Source: Cryptomeria japonica (taxonomy: Eukaryota > Streptophyta > Pinopsida > Cupressales > Cupressaceae). Taken from it: a stretch of 64,000 nucleotides of DNA. How positions within the stretch are numbered: position 1 is the stretch's first letter; every line of letters starts with the position of its first letter. Shown here piece after piece: positions 11,796 to 23,375 of the stretch. A model generated the notes under the pieces. It worked only from the letters and a program-made list of their open reading frames with translations. It was not told where the DNA came from and ran no database searches. The DNA lies in contig NC_081410.1 of the NCBI RefSeq assembly GCF_030272615.1, positions 569,181,152 to 569,245,151 of the forward strand, written 5' to 3'. A program made the position numbers and the translations under genes.

Positions 11796-13069
11796 ATGGC
11801 GGAATACTCTATAAGGGAACTTACTCATCGGATCACTCAGTCTGAGCAAGCCTTTGATGATCTTATGGTCAAATACAAGGCATCTCAAGCAAGAAGGAGA
11901 GAACATGCAGAAAAGATGATGGAGCTATCTGAAAATAGTTCTTTAGATGAAGCAGACATGGAAGCCCTAATTGTAGAAGTAAATAAGTTGAATGAATCAA
12001 ACTCCAACATGAGAAAGGAGTTGGAAGGATTGGCTATCCGGATGTGTCAAGAGCTTGAGAACCGGAGGAAAGCTGAAGATCTGGTGAAGGAAAGAGATCA
12101 TGAGATCTCCAAGCTGAAACAAGAGATCAATGCCCTAACTGCTCAACTCCATGCAAGCAAAATGGAAAAGGAAGACATACAAGGTGAACTAAATTGTGCA
12201 ATCTCTAAGAATGAAAACCTGATGGAAACAAATGCTTCTATTTCCAAAGAACTCTCTGAGTTAAAGGAAATACTTGCTAAGTTAAACAAGAGCACTGTCA
12301 AGCTAGAGCAAAAGCTTGAATCTGCCAAACCAGTCAAGAATACTGATGGACTTGGCTATTTCAGTCATGAGGAAGGTGAGACCTCTGGTACAAATGCTGG
12401 AGCATCAAAGAAACAACCAGCATCAAAGGGTAAAGGTAAGTAAAAGTTTAAACTTGTTTGCTTTAACTGTCTTAAAGAAGGACATACTGCCAATGTGTGT
12501 AGGAGTAAGGCTTACAATAATTTTCCTTATTTTCTAAATGATAAGCCTAGATCCTATAGATTCAATGGTAACTGTTATGCATGCAACAAGTATGGGCATA
12601 GAGCATCTAAATGTAGGTCTATTACAACACTGGAAGATATCCTTAGAGGACCCAAGGAGTTGGTCCTAAACCTTTTGTGAACTGGAATCACAACTGGTTT
12701 AATGCCTTCAATCATCAGCCAAGAAATGGTGACTATCAAGTGGCAACTAGATGGAGAGAAAACTATATGGTCTGTCATGGTCATGGTCACACTACTGCAA
12801 CATGCAGAAGGAAGAATGGAAACATGAACAATGGACCTTGGGGAGCACCTGGATTGGTCTACTATCACTTCAACAAACCGGGTCACGTTGCCAGATTCTG
12901 TAGATCAAGAAAGAACATATTTTATGATATACCGGTCACTCTGAAAGGAAACATTGATGTTGACACTATTCAAGTAGATATGAACAAAATCTAGAAGAAG
13001 AAACCAGTAGTGTTACTAGAGGAACCAGTTTCTGCACCTAGTGTGGAAATTACGGAACCGACAAACTAA
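11796..13069 (+). pseudogene. Element N Gag-like protein: coiled coil plus zinc knuckles
   Basis: The start is set by ATG at 11796, the first ATG after the primer site in the long frame. Residues 1 to about 190 are charged and heptad-like with many E, K and L, a likely coiled coil. A stop at 12441-12443 separates this from the zinc knuckles, which continue in the same frame: CFNCLKEGHTANVC (12460-12501) and CYACNKYGHRASKC (12573-12614). After a shift near 12670, two degenerate knuckles follow (GHTTATC and GHVARFC, lacking expected cysteines), ending at 13067-13069. Organisation suggests RNA binding and particle assembly. It lacks the UBN2-type domain of neighbouring copia Gags. M and B carry homologues. 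Confidence 0.75.
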
Positions 13070-13517
13070 GCTTCAGAAAAGCTTAGGGGGAGCAAACGAC
13101 GAAATGTTTTGAACCCCTGGTTGACACCGGTAGAAGACCTTAACTAGTATGCGATACTTGTCATTTGGTGGAAGACTGGAAACGGTAAAAGGCAAATTAG
13201 GGTTTATGCCCTAATAGTGGATCATTTATTGTAGTAGGTGAGGAATATGTTTAAAACAATTTTTCAAATCATTTCTCACTATCAATTTTCAAACGAAGAA
13301 ATTTTTTCAAAAGAGCAGAGCGAAGAAAAGGTGATTTGTGCTGAGATTTTGAGAAATTGAGAAACCATGAAGGAGATTCAAATTCAAATTGCAAACGGTC
13401 AAGTGAAGAACATAAAGCAGTGATTCTGCAACCGACGGAGTGTGAAGTGAAGGAGAATCTGAAAGCCCTAAATTCATGTGTTTCAAAAGGTATTTCTTGA
13501 GTTTTTAAGTTTCTATC
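13070..13517 (+). other. Spacer between N Gag and ORF2
   Basis: No coding signal. It contains GCTTAGGGGGAGCAAACG at about 13080-13097, close to the CTTAGGGGGAGCA tract in the element's 3' region (about 17100), so it may be an extra PPT-like site. The rest may be a leader for ORF2. Confidence 0.45.
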
Positions 13518-16500
13518 ATGGCTTCCACATCTCAGACCAATTATAGTGCATCTATCGAGTTTGCAAGTTTTATTCAATGCAAGTCTAAGTATAATGCCCT
13601 ACCACAAGTTCCGGCTGGTGTTATAGTAGAAGAAGGGATTTCTGATTACATAGATTGCAAGATTAAAGACCTAGGGTCTCTAGTTATCCACTCCTAGCTA
13701 AGTTTGTTCTGTGGACAAGATAAAAAGATCAAACCGGAGTATAGTATCTTTGAGAAGAAGAAGCTCCACAATGTTGTTTATTTCCTGGAGGATTTCACAG
13801 ATGATCGCATTAAGATCATTTTGAGCAGAGTTCATGGTGACAAGATGTACCTGGAAAGAATGTATGATATAACACCACAAGCAATTCATGCCATCACTAG
13901 TTTCTGCAATATAGGGGATGTGCCAGCCCTAAGGACAGTAAGCAAAACTGAAATGTCCAAACTCACCGGTTTAGTGAGTGACTCACGAGGTATGACCATC
14001 AATTCTATTAAGGATGATCTGGTGAAGTATGCATGTATGGTGATTGGATGCTGGACATTCTCAGCTAGCAGAATTAACTCTGTATCTATTGCAGCGGTAA
14101 ATGCCACTTACCAGATGATCAAGGAGGATGCATCATTTGACCTATACACCGGTATACAAAGTTCAACATCCGCATTGAGGTTCAAGTTTGGACAACTATT
14201 GGTTGGACTGTTCTTTTACTTTCAAGGATACTTCCCAAGAGTGGGAGACATTCAGTGGTTGGCGGACCAACCGGTTACCAAATAAATAAAGGAAAGTTTG
14301 CAAGTAGTGGGAATCGGTTACCCTAAAGTTCTGAATAAGTATTTTGATGAGTTCAGATAGAAAATGAGCCAAAGAATGAGAATATCAGGTGACATCATCA
14401 AGAAATATGAAGACGATATCTGTTTCACCATCAAGGTGGATCAATGCATAATGGAGGCGGTTGAGCCTAGAGTGGAAGAATTGGAGCCAATGGGCTATGA
14501 GGTGATGTATGATATGTTGGAAGGGTATGCCTCTTCCCTTATTGCCTCACCGCTTGATCCTAAGGCAAAGAGAACTGACACCTACCTAGAGAGGATAACA
14601 CCAGTTGAGGAACCACCAGCAAAGAAAGGAAAAGAGCCTTCAGTGAAGAAGGGAAAAGAAGTACCATCTGCATCTGCACTAGTTATAACAACAAGTCCAA
14701 AAGTGACAAAACGGTCACCGGCCAAGAAGAAACTGGAAGCGGCATCAGCTAAAGTCTTCGAGAGGAAAAGGAAGATAAAAAGAAATACACCAGACTCAGA
14801 GGAAACTGTGTTTGAGGAGCAGCCCAAGAAGGGGAGATAGACAAGAAAGAAGACAAAGAATGAACTGACATCATCTGCACCGGTAAATATAGATATCTCT
14901 TCCTATAAACCTTTGACACATTGTCAAAGAACAATAAAGAATATTAGGAGAAAATTGCTACATGATTTAATTGAGTATTTTGATGACTTTAATGATGATG
15001 AAAAGGAAGTGATTGAAAAGGAAATAATTCAGTATTTATGTGTTAATGACTAGTCGCCTTCAGAAATTAGATCTAAAACACCGGATTCTTTGTATAAGTC
15101 CTTAGATAATAAATGGCACAGTGCCATAGAGAAGGAATAGGAAATGAGAGAAAAAAATTTTGCTGAACATTTTCCTGATGTATCAAATTCAGAACTATTT
15201 GATGTAATGAACAAATACAAAGGTCTTTTCTTCATGAGAAGAAGAAGACTCCTATTACTAGAAGGGAAGGGTAAAGAAGTACTCAAGGATACACACACCC
15301 GTGCTCTAGAAGCTCTAAAGATGCATCGAGTGGCTAAAGCCAACCGACAAGCTGAGAAAGAACCTATTATATCCAAACCAGATGAAGTACTTGATGATGA
15401 AGGAAATTAGGTTGATGAACCGATCGACACTATTGATGTCGATGCCCTGGACATAGAAGATGTTACTTAGGAAACACCATCTGAGGCAACAAGATAGGAG
15501 CAACCAGTTGAATAGGTTGATAAGCAAGCTAAGGACAGACAACAAGCGACAAAGGAACAGGTAGAGTAGAGGAAAAAGGATGAAGAAGAGAAGAAGAAGA
15601 AGGATGAAGAAGAGAAGAAGAAAAAGGATGAAGAAGAGAAGAAGAAGAAAGATGAAGAGGAGAAGAAGAAGAAGGATGAAGAAGAGAAAAAGAAACAAGA
15701 AGATGAAAGTAAGAAGAAAGAGGAAGAGGATGAGAAGAAGAGAAAGGAAGAGGAGAAGCGAAAGGAAGCGGAAAAGAAAAAGGCAGATGAAGATAAGGCA
15801 GATGAGAAGAGGAAGGAAGCTGAGAAAAACAAGAAGGAAGAGGAAGACAAGGAATAGGAAAAGAAGAAGGGAGCATAGAAAAAGAAGAAGGGAGAAGAAG
15901 AAAAGGAAGAGGAGAAGAGGAGAGAAGCGGAGAAGAAAAAGGCTGAGGAGGACAAAGAAGAGGAGAAGAAAAGAGAAGCAAAGAAGAAAAAAGTAGAAGA
16001 GGATAAGGAAAGAGAAGCGACAAAGAGTGCCCAGATGGAGACTCCAAAGGCAACTAGTAGTCAAGCCAAACCGACTGACCTCACTAGTCTTATTGACTTC
16101 CAGTCTGCAAGTGAAACGGAGCAAATGCAAAGCATCAAAGTTGCCCAAGAACGGCTTGAAAAAATTCAGAGGAAGAAGGAGAAGGATGTAATTCAAGTGG
16201 CTATGGACACTCTTACCAGTTTGATACTCGGTACTAACCTTCCATGCACTGAATCATCATTGGCCAAACTAAAGCTCCTATGCATAGTAGTGGATGATCA
16301 AGTGCAGAGCTTAGAAGAGGCAGTAGAGGCAAATGTCAAGAAGGAGCATCAAAAAGCTCTTAATATAGCTCTGGTGAAGAAGTTGAATGAGCTCTGGTCT
16401 AAACTGAAAAAAGAACAAAAGGATATAAGGGATGCTCTGGATGAAGAGAATCTGCTACTCAGTAAGATCTACCAACCCCATCTGTTCTATGACGATGTGC

Positions 16501-16901
16501 TAGCTCAGAAGCAAAAGCTTCAAATGGACTTACAGTCTTACATGAGCACATTCAAGCCACCTTATGATTCCTTTACAACTTATGGGCAAACCGTTCACCG
16601 GTTTCACATCCAGTCAGCAAAAATGGAGCAAGAGATCAACACTTGGTCTAGAGATTTGCAGGAGCTACAACTAGTTCTACTCCCACATCTGCAAATTCTT
16701 CAGAAGTGCTATCTGAATCTGGATGCCTTAACAGTGACACAGGAGATGAACACAATTGATGCCATGGAAGAATAGGTCTCCCAAATGTAGACAGAGAAAG
16801 AAGTAGCCACCTCCCTACTTGAGTCCTAGTCTTTATCGATGAAACAATTCTTGCAGGACTTTAAATCTGTTTTTGACAAGTATTATTCCTTATTGTCATA
16901 A
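13518..16901 (+). pseudogene. Element N ORF2, large protein of unrecognised family
   Basis: From ATG 13518 one frame can be followed for 1,127 codons to 16899-16901. It is interrupted only by stops (including 13695-13697, 14283-14285, 14358-14360, 14838-14840 and 16773-16775) and no frameshift. N-terminal domain (about residues 1-260): IKIILSRVHGDKMYLERMYD, then IHAITSF, shared with M and B. Next is a conserved KYEDDICFTIKVD...MGYE block (about 14400-14505). A Lys/Glu-rich low-complexity segment (about 15570-16020) includes a 24-bp tandem repeat. The C-terminal part (16035-16775) is probably coiled coil. No RT, integrase or protease motif is seen. The N-terminal part loosely recalls plant mobile-domain-type proteins in layout, but I cannot confirm that. 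Most stops look like former Gln or Trp codons. Confidence 0.75.
15576..15700 (+). repeat. 24-bp tandem repeat encoding KKDEEEKK units
   Basis: About five near-identical 24-base copies of an AAG-GAT-GAA-GAA-GAG-AAG pattern lie in the ORF2 frame, followed by a longer degenerate K/E/R-rich stretch to about 16020. The repeat keeps the reading frame. It also produces long spurious open frames on the opposite strand. Confidence 0.85.
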
Positions 16902-17202
16902 ACTTTTATTATTTTAATATAAAATGAAAATAGGGTTGTTCAGCTATACTTTGTCATTGTTGGCAAAAGGGGGAGAAGAATTCTATTTGAGAGAAGTATT
17001 TGGTAATCAAAATTTTGATATATGCTCTGAATATCTCAATGTTTATGCTCTATATGCAAAATTATTATACATTATATTGTCAAAGGGATAGTGTATATGC
17101 TTAGGGGGAGCAATTTTGCTAATGGCATGATTTTGTTGTAAAACACTTAGATGTCAAATTTTCATTTTCCTAAGTGTTGCCATCAATGCCAAAGGGGGAG
17201 AT
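16902..17202 (+). other. Element N 3' untranslated region and polypurine tract
   Basis: It holds a series of G-rich purine tracts: AAAAGGGGGAGAAG (about 16966), CTTAGGGGGAGCA (about 17101) and the terminal PPT AAAGGGGGAGAT (17191-17202) that abuts the 3' LTR. GTTGCCATCAATGCC directly precedes the PPT. The same order of tracts recurs in C, E and B. Confidence 0.8.
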
Positions 17203-18320
17203 TGTTGGCATTTTTTTATGTTTTTGTTGTGATTGTCATTGATGGACACACACTTGCATTGAGATCCCCTTTATATGTATGAGTTAGAGCACAACTGGTA
17301 TTTGTTCCAACCGGAATGTTGTATTATAGTCTTTAGACTATTGGTGTTTTGCAGAATGTGTTTCCCGGTCTGAAGCGGCATGTTGACCCCAAGCGATATG
17401 AGGAATTAAAGTGGCATAACACATTTTTACCAGTCTTCATTTTTGACAAACCGACAACCGGTATATTGTATGAACTAGTAATACTCTGTGATGAGTTACC
17501 AACCAACATTTTGTGATGAGTTACCATCCACCGATTGTTTGATGGTGCCGACACTTTAACGGTACTTTTTGTGTCATGTTACCAAGTATGTCCAGGTTCA
17601 TTGAACCTAGGAAATTGTAATGTAATCCTATTGGACCGACATGAAACCAGATTCCTTTATAAGGACATCATGTATAGGATTTTAGGTTGTTGTTGTGGCT
17701 GTATCAAAAGTTTATATTGTTGCTAGGGTTTAAGGTGGTTGAGGAGTTGGAGAGAATATGAATGTGTAGAAGACTGAAGTAATACTGGAATGCATTAGTA
17801 ACAAGCTATCAAGGATCTAACCGAGCAGTCTGTGCTATTAGCTAGATCAAACACTTGTTGATTACTCACATCTTTGACAAGTCTATAGCCCTTAACCAGG
17901 TAGGCCCAAAAGCCTTTTGTAAGTCCTCTAACAAGTTGGTTCACATCTGTGGATCTAAAATCCTCTAGCAAGGTAGTCTTTAATCAAACTTATCTCCTAA
18001 CAGAGATTGAGATTCCTAACAGGATCTATTCTAGTAAAGAACATTGTAAGACCTTAACCGGTTTGGTTCCTATTCTGCAAATAGTTACTTGTGAGTTCCA
18101 TCTCACCGTGGTTTTTCCCATTTGGGTTTCCACATCAAAATCTCTTGTGTTATGGTGTTTTTGCTTCTGTGGGTGAATGCATTATTAGCTATTTGGTTTG
18201 CATGTGTGTTAACCGGTTTGTCTGCTAAATTATTTTACTGGTTTACTATTAGTCTTGCAAAGTGTTTAAGTGCAGAGATTTTTGGCATACTAATTCACCC
18301 CCCACTCTTAGTATTCATCA
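17203..18320 (+). mobile_element. Element N 3' LTR
   Basis: TGTTGGCATTTTTTTATG to TATTCATCA, followed by the TSD cactc at 18321-18325. It closely matches the 5' LTR, consistent with a comparatively recent insertion. Confidence 0.92.
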
Positions 18321-18325
18321 CACTC

Positions 18326-19272
18326 TATGGTAGTCTCACTTTGGTTTTCATTTTTGCTTTGAAGGTTTTGAAGTACTCTTTTATATTGTTTTCCTTGTCA
18401 GTGCCCATATCGGTGAAGATTTCTAGCAATTGTTTTCCTACCGGTATATCATATCCAAAATATTTCTTTACAATACTGGGAACTTCTTTTGTGAAATATA
18501 ACATAAGACATACCAAAAGAGTGCCAAACCAAAATGTTCCTTTCTTATCTCCTTTTATCTTTTTTAGGTTGTCTATCAGTTCATCCTTTAGCCACTCACA
18601 TACATCTATTTTTGCATCATTATTGACCATATCATAAGCACTTTTAATTCAAACACTAGATACTAAGTTAAGTCGGTTTGCATGTGTGGTCTTGTAGCCT
18701 AAGATCATGCTTATGAATCTAACATTTTCATCTTTGATATCATTTACTCTCAAGGATCTGCTATCATATGTTGCTCCCATTAATGTCATGACAATGTTAT
18801 TAGGAACCTTCTTAGTCTTATTTGACCTGCTACCGGTGGAGGGTAAACCTGTTACTGCCCTAATTGCTTCTTTGGTGATTTTGCAAACTGAATCTAGCCA
18901 AAGAAATTCTCCATGAACTCTGCTAAGGACAATTCTCACTACCTCCTTAGGAAAATTAGGGATGTCCAAGATTTCCACAAAACCTAAAGTTTCAATTACC
19001 TTGTGCTTGGGTTTTACATTTCCATTTTCATCATAGATAATAGATTTAAACATTTTCAATATTTCCTCAGAACCTAATTCCTCAACATTGCAATGAATAT
19101 AGATTCTAGGGTCTTCAGCATAAGAAACACCTTTTGGAATTTTAGAAAAAGCACCTATGGAATCATCTTGTTTCATTATCTTGGGAATGATCTTAAAAAT
19201 GGGCCTAGGGCGTTTCACAACTTCCACAATAGTAGGGTTTGCAATAAATTCTGGAGCAGAGGAGGAAGCCAT
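18326..19272 (-). pseudogene. Element M ORF2, N-terminal third
   Basis: The minus-strand ATG at 19272 opens MASSSAPEFIANPTIVEV, then a GAFSKIPKGVSYAEDPRIYI block, VLSRVHGEFLWL, ITKEAIRAVTGLP and a DIKDENVRFISMILGYKT block. B has the same order (FVANPIVVKV, GAFSCISKGVVYVED, VLSRVHGEF, ITKEAIRAITALP), and N shares the RVHG core. One stop near 18645 is followed by continuation in the same frame (SIVKKYFGYDIPVGKQL, compared with FDIPVGRQL in B). Element N cuts the gene at 18325. The family is unknown to me. Confidence 0.8.
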
Positions 19273-19614
19273 TGAAAAAATACCTTAAGCCGCCTAATAA
19301 TGGTTGAGTGCTTGAGAGAAATTGCTTCACTTCTTCGCCTTGGATACCTTTTCTCGGATTTTGTGCTCTTTGAAATTTTGAATGCTTGGTGAATTGAAAA
19401 AGAGGGATAACAGATTCTTTATAATGTCTTTTCTTCCAACAACCGCATTAAATGCTCATCGGTTAAGTGAAACTTAACACATCTACTCGTAAACAATAAA
19501 TCTATCTTCTCACCATCTACTGAGGGTAATTTGCATGATATTCAACTTGCTACAATACCCCCAAAGGGTTAGTTCTCAATTGGATGAAGAATCTCCTACT
19601 AGTGGAGAAATACT
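19273..19614 (-). other. Spacer between M Gag and ORF2
   Basis: About 340 bases without a protein-like frame, matching the similar gaps in N and B. It would act as leader for ORF2 or as an intergenic spacer in the genomic RNA. Confidence 0.4.
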
Positions 19615-20688
19615 CTATTCTATCGGTGAAGGAATAGTCTCATCAACATTTTGATCTGTCTTTCTAATCCATTGTCTTGAAAATTCTTGCTTTACCTCAT
19701 CAACCTTCTCTTTGCCTTTCAAACTGGGTCCTTTATTGTTTGTCGGTGAACTCTTGCTTCTACAAAATTTTGCAATCTGTCTAATCTTGTTACAAGCATA
19801 ACAAGTCACATTATTCTTCTAAATAACCTTTCCATATCCTATGCCAGTTTGTGTTCTGCATTGATTAGATAAGTGCCCAAATCTTCCACAAACATAACAT
19901 CTTACATTCATTCTATAGTTTTCTAAATTGTGACCAATTTTGTTGCATTTGGAACATTGACTGGTGGGTGCATTAATGTTCTGATTGTTTCTTGATCTAC
20001 ATTGATTTTCTTTGTGACCAAACTTGTTACAGTTAAAGCATTTCCCATTAAATTTGTAAGAATTAGGTTGTCTTACAGGTTTACTATGATCATGATTATT
20101 TGCAGTACTGGAACTTTCTCCAACTTCAAATCCAAGTCCATTAGTATCTCCATTACGTTCCTGACTTTTTAGCATATCATCAAGTTCTTTTGAATTTTTC
20201 TTGAATTTCTCTTTATGTTGATTTGCAGTAGCCAACTCATTTTCTAGAATTCCCTTTTGTCTCATAAGTCTAGTTTTATCATGTTCCATATGAATCAAAT
20301 CTATCTTCAACATATCATTTTCATGACTAAGTCTTAGATTTTCATTTCCAGCATCATTGAGTCTCCTAGTCAAGTCATCTTCATTCTTCTTTATTTCTTC
20401 AATGTCTTTACAAAATCTCATAGTCATGTCTTAAATTTCATTCCTCATGGTCATTTTTTCTTGTCTCATCTTGTTTACAAGCTCATTAAGAGTTTCCTTT
20501 TCATCATCATCACTTTGCATCTTCTCATGAAGTTCTTTTCTCTTATTTCTAGCAATAGTAAGATTCTCCCAAAGTCCTTGAATGAATTCTTGTGCAGTCC
20601 TCAGATCATCTTCAAGTTTGATAATCTTCAACTTCTTTGAATAATATTCCACAAGAGGTCCTTCTAATTTCTATCTTAACTTCTCCAT
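19615..20688 (-). pseudogene. Element M Gag-like protein: coiled coil plus four zinc knuckles
   Basis: The minus-strand ATG at 20688 starts a 358-codon frame with stops near 20673, 20430 and 19812 but no shift. Residues 1 to about 190 are charged and helical in character (for example LRTAQEFIQGLWENL and NELVNKMRQEK). Knuckles follow: CFNCNKFGHKENQC (20040-19999), a second with C/C/H but Tyr for the last Cys, CYVCGRFGHLSNQC, and a last one with Gln for His. It shares GLGFE, YKFNGKCF and the knuckle spacing with B, so the two are clear relatives. Probable role is particle assembly and RNA binding. Confidence 0.78.
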
Positions 20689-20743
20689 CTGTACCAGTGT
20701 CTGAATCTTCCTCAAGCTGTTAGACTTTTAAAATAGAGGACCA

Positions 20744-20757
20744 GGCTCTGATACCAA
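20744..20757 (-). other. Element M primer-binding site
   Basis: The minus strand reads TTGGTATCAGAGCC, a perfect initiator-Met-type site, one base from the LTR end at 20759. Confidence 0.92.
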
Positions 20758-20758
20758 T

Positions 20759-21533
20759 TGTTAGGATTAATGATAGTCCCAAAGATACCGAGAGGGGGGG
20801 TGAGTCAGTATCTAACCGGTTAACAAAATATTTAACCTTATTAAGTATTTTGCATTCCAAAACAATGTACTGGTAAACAAGAATTAATGCAGTAAATAGG
20901 AACAATAAAGACAACATAGAAAGCACACCATAACACAAGATGTTTAACAAGAAAACCCGGTGTGAGAAAAATCTCAGTGGGATTTGTGACCCACAATATT
21001 CACTCACTAGCCAATGAATGGATATTACTTACAAGAGGGGCCCGCACATGCAAAAAGGCCAACTACCTAGAGCTCACTGCTCAATCTACAAAAAGGAAGT
21101 CTCATTGAATTACAAAATAGATTATGAAAATCCAATATAATGTACTGCTATAATTTAGCATCTACTATGCCAGGTTCAATACTGGTTTAAGGTCATACTA
21201 TGACCATAAACCTTATACAAAATCTAGCTTAATATTTGCTCATCACTTCTACCATCATATATCAATCCATCATCTATCATGTTAAAATTATTTAGAAGAT
21301 CTCATACATATATGAGTCTATTACAATATGCCATGTTGGCTTTACAAAATATATTTACAATTAAATATAATAAACAAAATTTTATTCCTGTCGGCTGGAG
21401 TGTCGGTATACATTGTTGTCACTATCGGTGAATTGTCTATCAATGCCAATGCCTGAAGGTATCCACAAGGTTGTTGAGAAGTTGCCATCAATGAAAACAC
21501 CATCATTTCTCACTAGAGTGTATAATGTCAATA
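20759..21533 (-). mobile_element. Element M 5' LTR
   Basis: It is the counterpart of 7171-7967. On the minus strand it starts TATTGACATTATACACTC (the usual TGTTGGC start is mutated) and ends TAATCCTAACA before the primer site. The flank 21534-21538 is tgcct. Confidence 0.85.
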
Positions 21534-21538
21534 TGCCT

Positions 21539-21837
21539 AACATGGTCTGTTCTGGTGGAGAACATTGTATGGCCTTAACCGGTCTAGTTGCTATTCTGCA
21601 GATAGTAGACTTGTGAGTTTTACTCACCGTGGTTTTTCTCATTTGGGTTTCCATGTCAAAATATCTTATTTTTTGGTGATTGTATTATTGTGGGTGAATG
21701 CTTTATTTTCTATTTGGCTTTTTTGTGTATTAATCAGTTTATTGTTTAAAGGGCTATATCGTTTTGCAGTAAAATTGCTTAAGTGTTTGGTAATGTTTTT
21801 GGGTATACTAATTCATCCCCCCTCTTAGTATTCATCA
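21539..21837 (+). mobile_element. Family L solo LTR, right part
   Basis: It continues the LTR begun at 6366-7170: AACATGGTCTGTTCTGG onward aligns with the N LTR after GAGATTCCT. It ends TTCATCA at 21837, followed by attct, the partner of gttct at 6361-6365. Confidence 0.82.
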
Positions 21838-21842
21838 ATTCT

Positions 21843-23375
21843 GAATCCTATTCAAACTAAAGAATTTAAGCAAAATTGTCTGGCAGAAACAATTAATCTG
21901 GATGTTGCTACTACCTATGGAGAAGTGTAGGAACCAAAAAATCAAAATAATGAGAAGACTCTAATTTATGTTAGATTGAATCATTCGGAAAATTAGATTA
22001 TTGGTGATAAAAATAAAGGTGTGATGGCTAGAACAAGGCAATATAATGAAGTGGTATGCTTGATTTCTAAATTTGAACCTAAATATGTTGTTGAGGCTTG
22101 CAAAGATGAAAATTGAATGAGAGCTATGGAGGAATAATTAGATTAGATTGAAAACAATAATACATGGGAGCTTGTGCCTAGACCTAAAGATAAGAATGTG
22201 ATTATTACTAAATGGGTATTCAAGAATAAATTGAATGAAGTCAGTGAAGTTGTCAGAAATAAAGCGAGATTGGTATGCAAAAGATATTCAAAGTAAGAAG
22301 GAATTGACTATGAGGATACTTTTGCTTTGGTGGCCAGACTTGAAGCTATTAGACTATTGCTTGCATATGCTTCTTATAAAGATTTCAAGGTATATCAAAT
22401 GGATGTCAAATCTGCCTTTTTGAATGGTGATATTGAGGAAGAAGTCTACATTGAGCAACCTGATGGATTTCTATTATCAGATGATAGAGACATGGTATGC
22501 AAACTGAAGAAAGCTGTTTATGGATTGAAACAAGGGACTGAAATTAGGATTTCATAAAGGGACTAATGATTAGATAAGTATTTACTGAAATTAGGAATTA
22601 ATAAAGGCACTATGGATAGTAATCTATATTTTAAGATTGAGAATGATAACATTTTGATTGTTGAAGTGTTTGTTGATGATATTATCTTTGGAGGAGATGA
22701 TGACTTGAGCATGAAGTCTATCAATGATATGCAAAACTAATTTGAGATGGCTATGATAAGAGAGATGAATTTTTTCTTAGGTTTGTAGATTTCACATACT
22801 GGAAAAGGTATTTTTATATCTCAAACTAAATATGTGAAGGAATTGCTAAAGACGTTTGGGTTAGATGACTACAAACCGGTTGGAAATCCTATGGTGATTG
22901 GCTACCAATTGTCTAAGAGTGATGAATATTCAAAAGATCATCCGAGTTATACAAATATATGATTGGTGGATTGCTATATGTTACTCACACTAAGTCAGAC
23001 ATTATGCATGCTGTGTGCATGGTTGCTAGATATCAAGCTGATCCGAAAGAGAGTCATGTCACTGTTGTAAAGAGGATATTCAGATACTTGAAAGGGACTC
23101 TGGATTATGGTTTGTGGTATTTGAGGAATGATGATTTCATGGTATGTGCTTACACTAATGCTGATTGGGCTGGTGATGTTGATGACTGGAAGAGCACCTC
23201 TAGTGGTGCTTTCTTTTTAGGTAAGAAATTGGTTTCATGGGCTAGTAAGAAGTAAGATTTAGTATCCTTATCTATTGTTGAAGTTGAGTACATTGTTGTT
23301 GCTAGTAATTGCACTCATGTGGTTTAGATGAAGCAAATGTTGAAGGATATCAGAGTTATCTATGACGAGCCTACT
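21843..23375 (+). pseudogene. Copia-1 reverse transcriptase and RNase H (broken)
   Basis: This resumes the Copia-1 polyprotein after the solo LTR. RVT_2-type landmarks are WELVPRPKDKNV (about 22170), [13 protein letters not shown] (about 22390), the catalytic FVDDIIFGG (about 22670) and SKYVKEL-like sequence near 22830. The RNase H part has DADWAG-like TNADWAGDV (about 23155) and KKLVSWASKK, then a stop at 23253-23255. Many further stops and a scrambled segment near 22535-22590 mark decay. Element B cuts it at 23376, and the C-terminus and 3' untranslated region are missing from the window. Confidence 0.85.

Larger units (their letters stand above)
10596..18320 (+). mobile_element. Element N: RT-less LTR retrotransposon of family L
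   Basis: This is a full-length insertion with LTRs 10596-11745 and 17203-18320, an initiator-Met-type primer site, a PPT, and the perfect TSD cactc (10591-10595 and 18321-18325). It lies inside ORF2 of element M, in the opposite orientation. The internal 5.5 kb contains only a Gag-like gene and a 1,127-codon ORF2. No retropepsin (D-S/T-G), YxDD, RNase H or D-D-E integrase signature is visible. It is the best-preserved member of the two-gene non-autonomous group and the youngest insertion of its stack. Confidence 0.92.
7171..21533 (-). mobile_element. Element M: RT-less LTR retrotransposon, minus strand, split by element N
   Basis: M reads right to left: 5' LTR 21533-20759, primer site, Gag-like gene, ORF2, PPT, and 3' LTR 7967-7171. 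Element N (10596-18320 plus one cactc) lies inside ORF2. The flanks are ttcct (7166-7170) and tgcct (21534-21538), four of five bases identical, and both lie inside the family L solo LTR. Without N the element is about 6.6 kb. I find no protease, integrase, RT or RNase H motif on either strand, so it is a non-autonomous element with two genes of its own. Confidence 0.85.

Noticed and set aside
15580-15996. Plus-strand Arg/Lys-rich frame
   Set aside because: It is an off-frame reading of the same GAA/AAG repeat. The conserved flanks of ORF2 are in the other frame.
15315-16196. Long minus-strand open frame of 293 codons rich in Leu, Phe and Ser
   Set aside because: It is the antisense of the Lys/Glu-rich part of N ORF2. 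The reverse complement of AAG/GAA repeats cannot give stops, so the length is a composition effect. The same applies to minus frames at 15467-15955 and 15529-16053.
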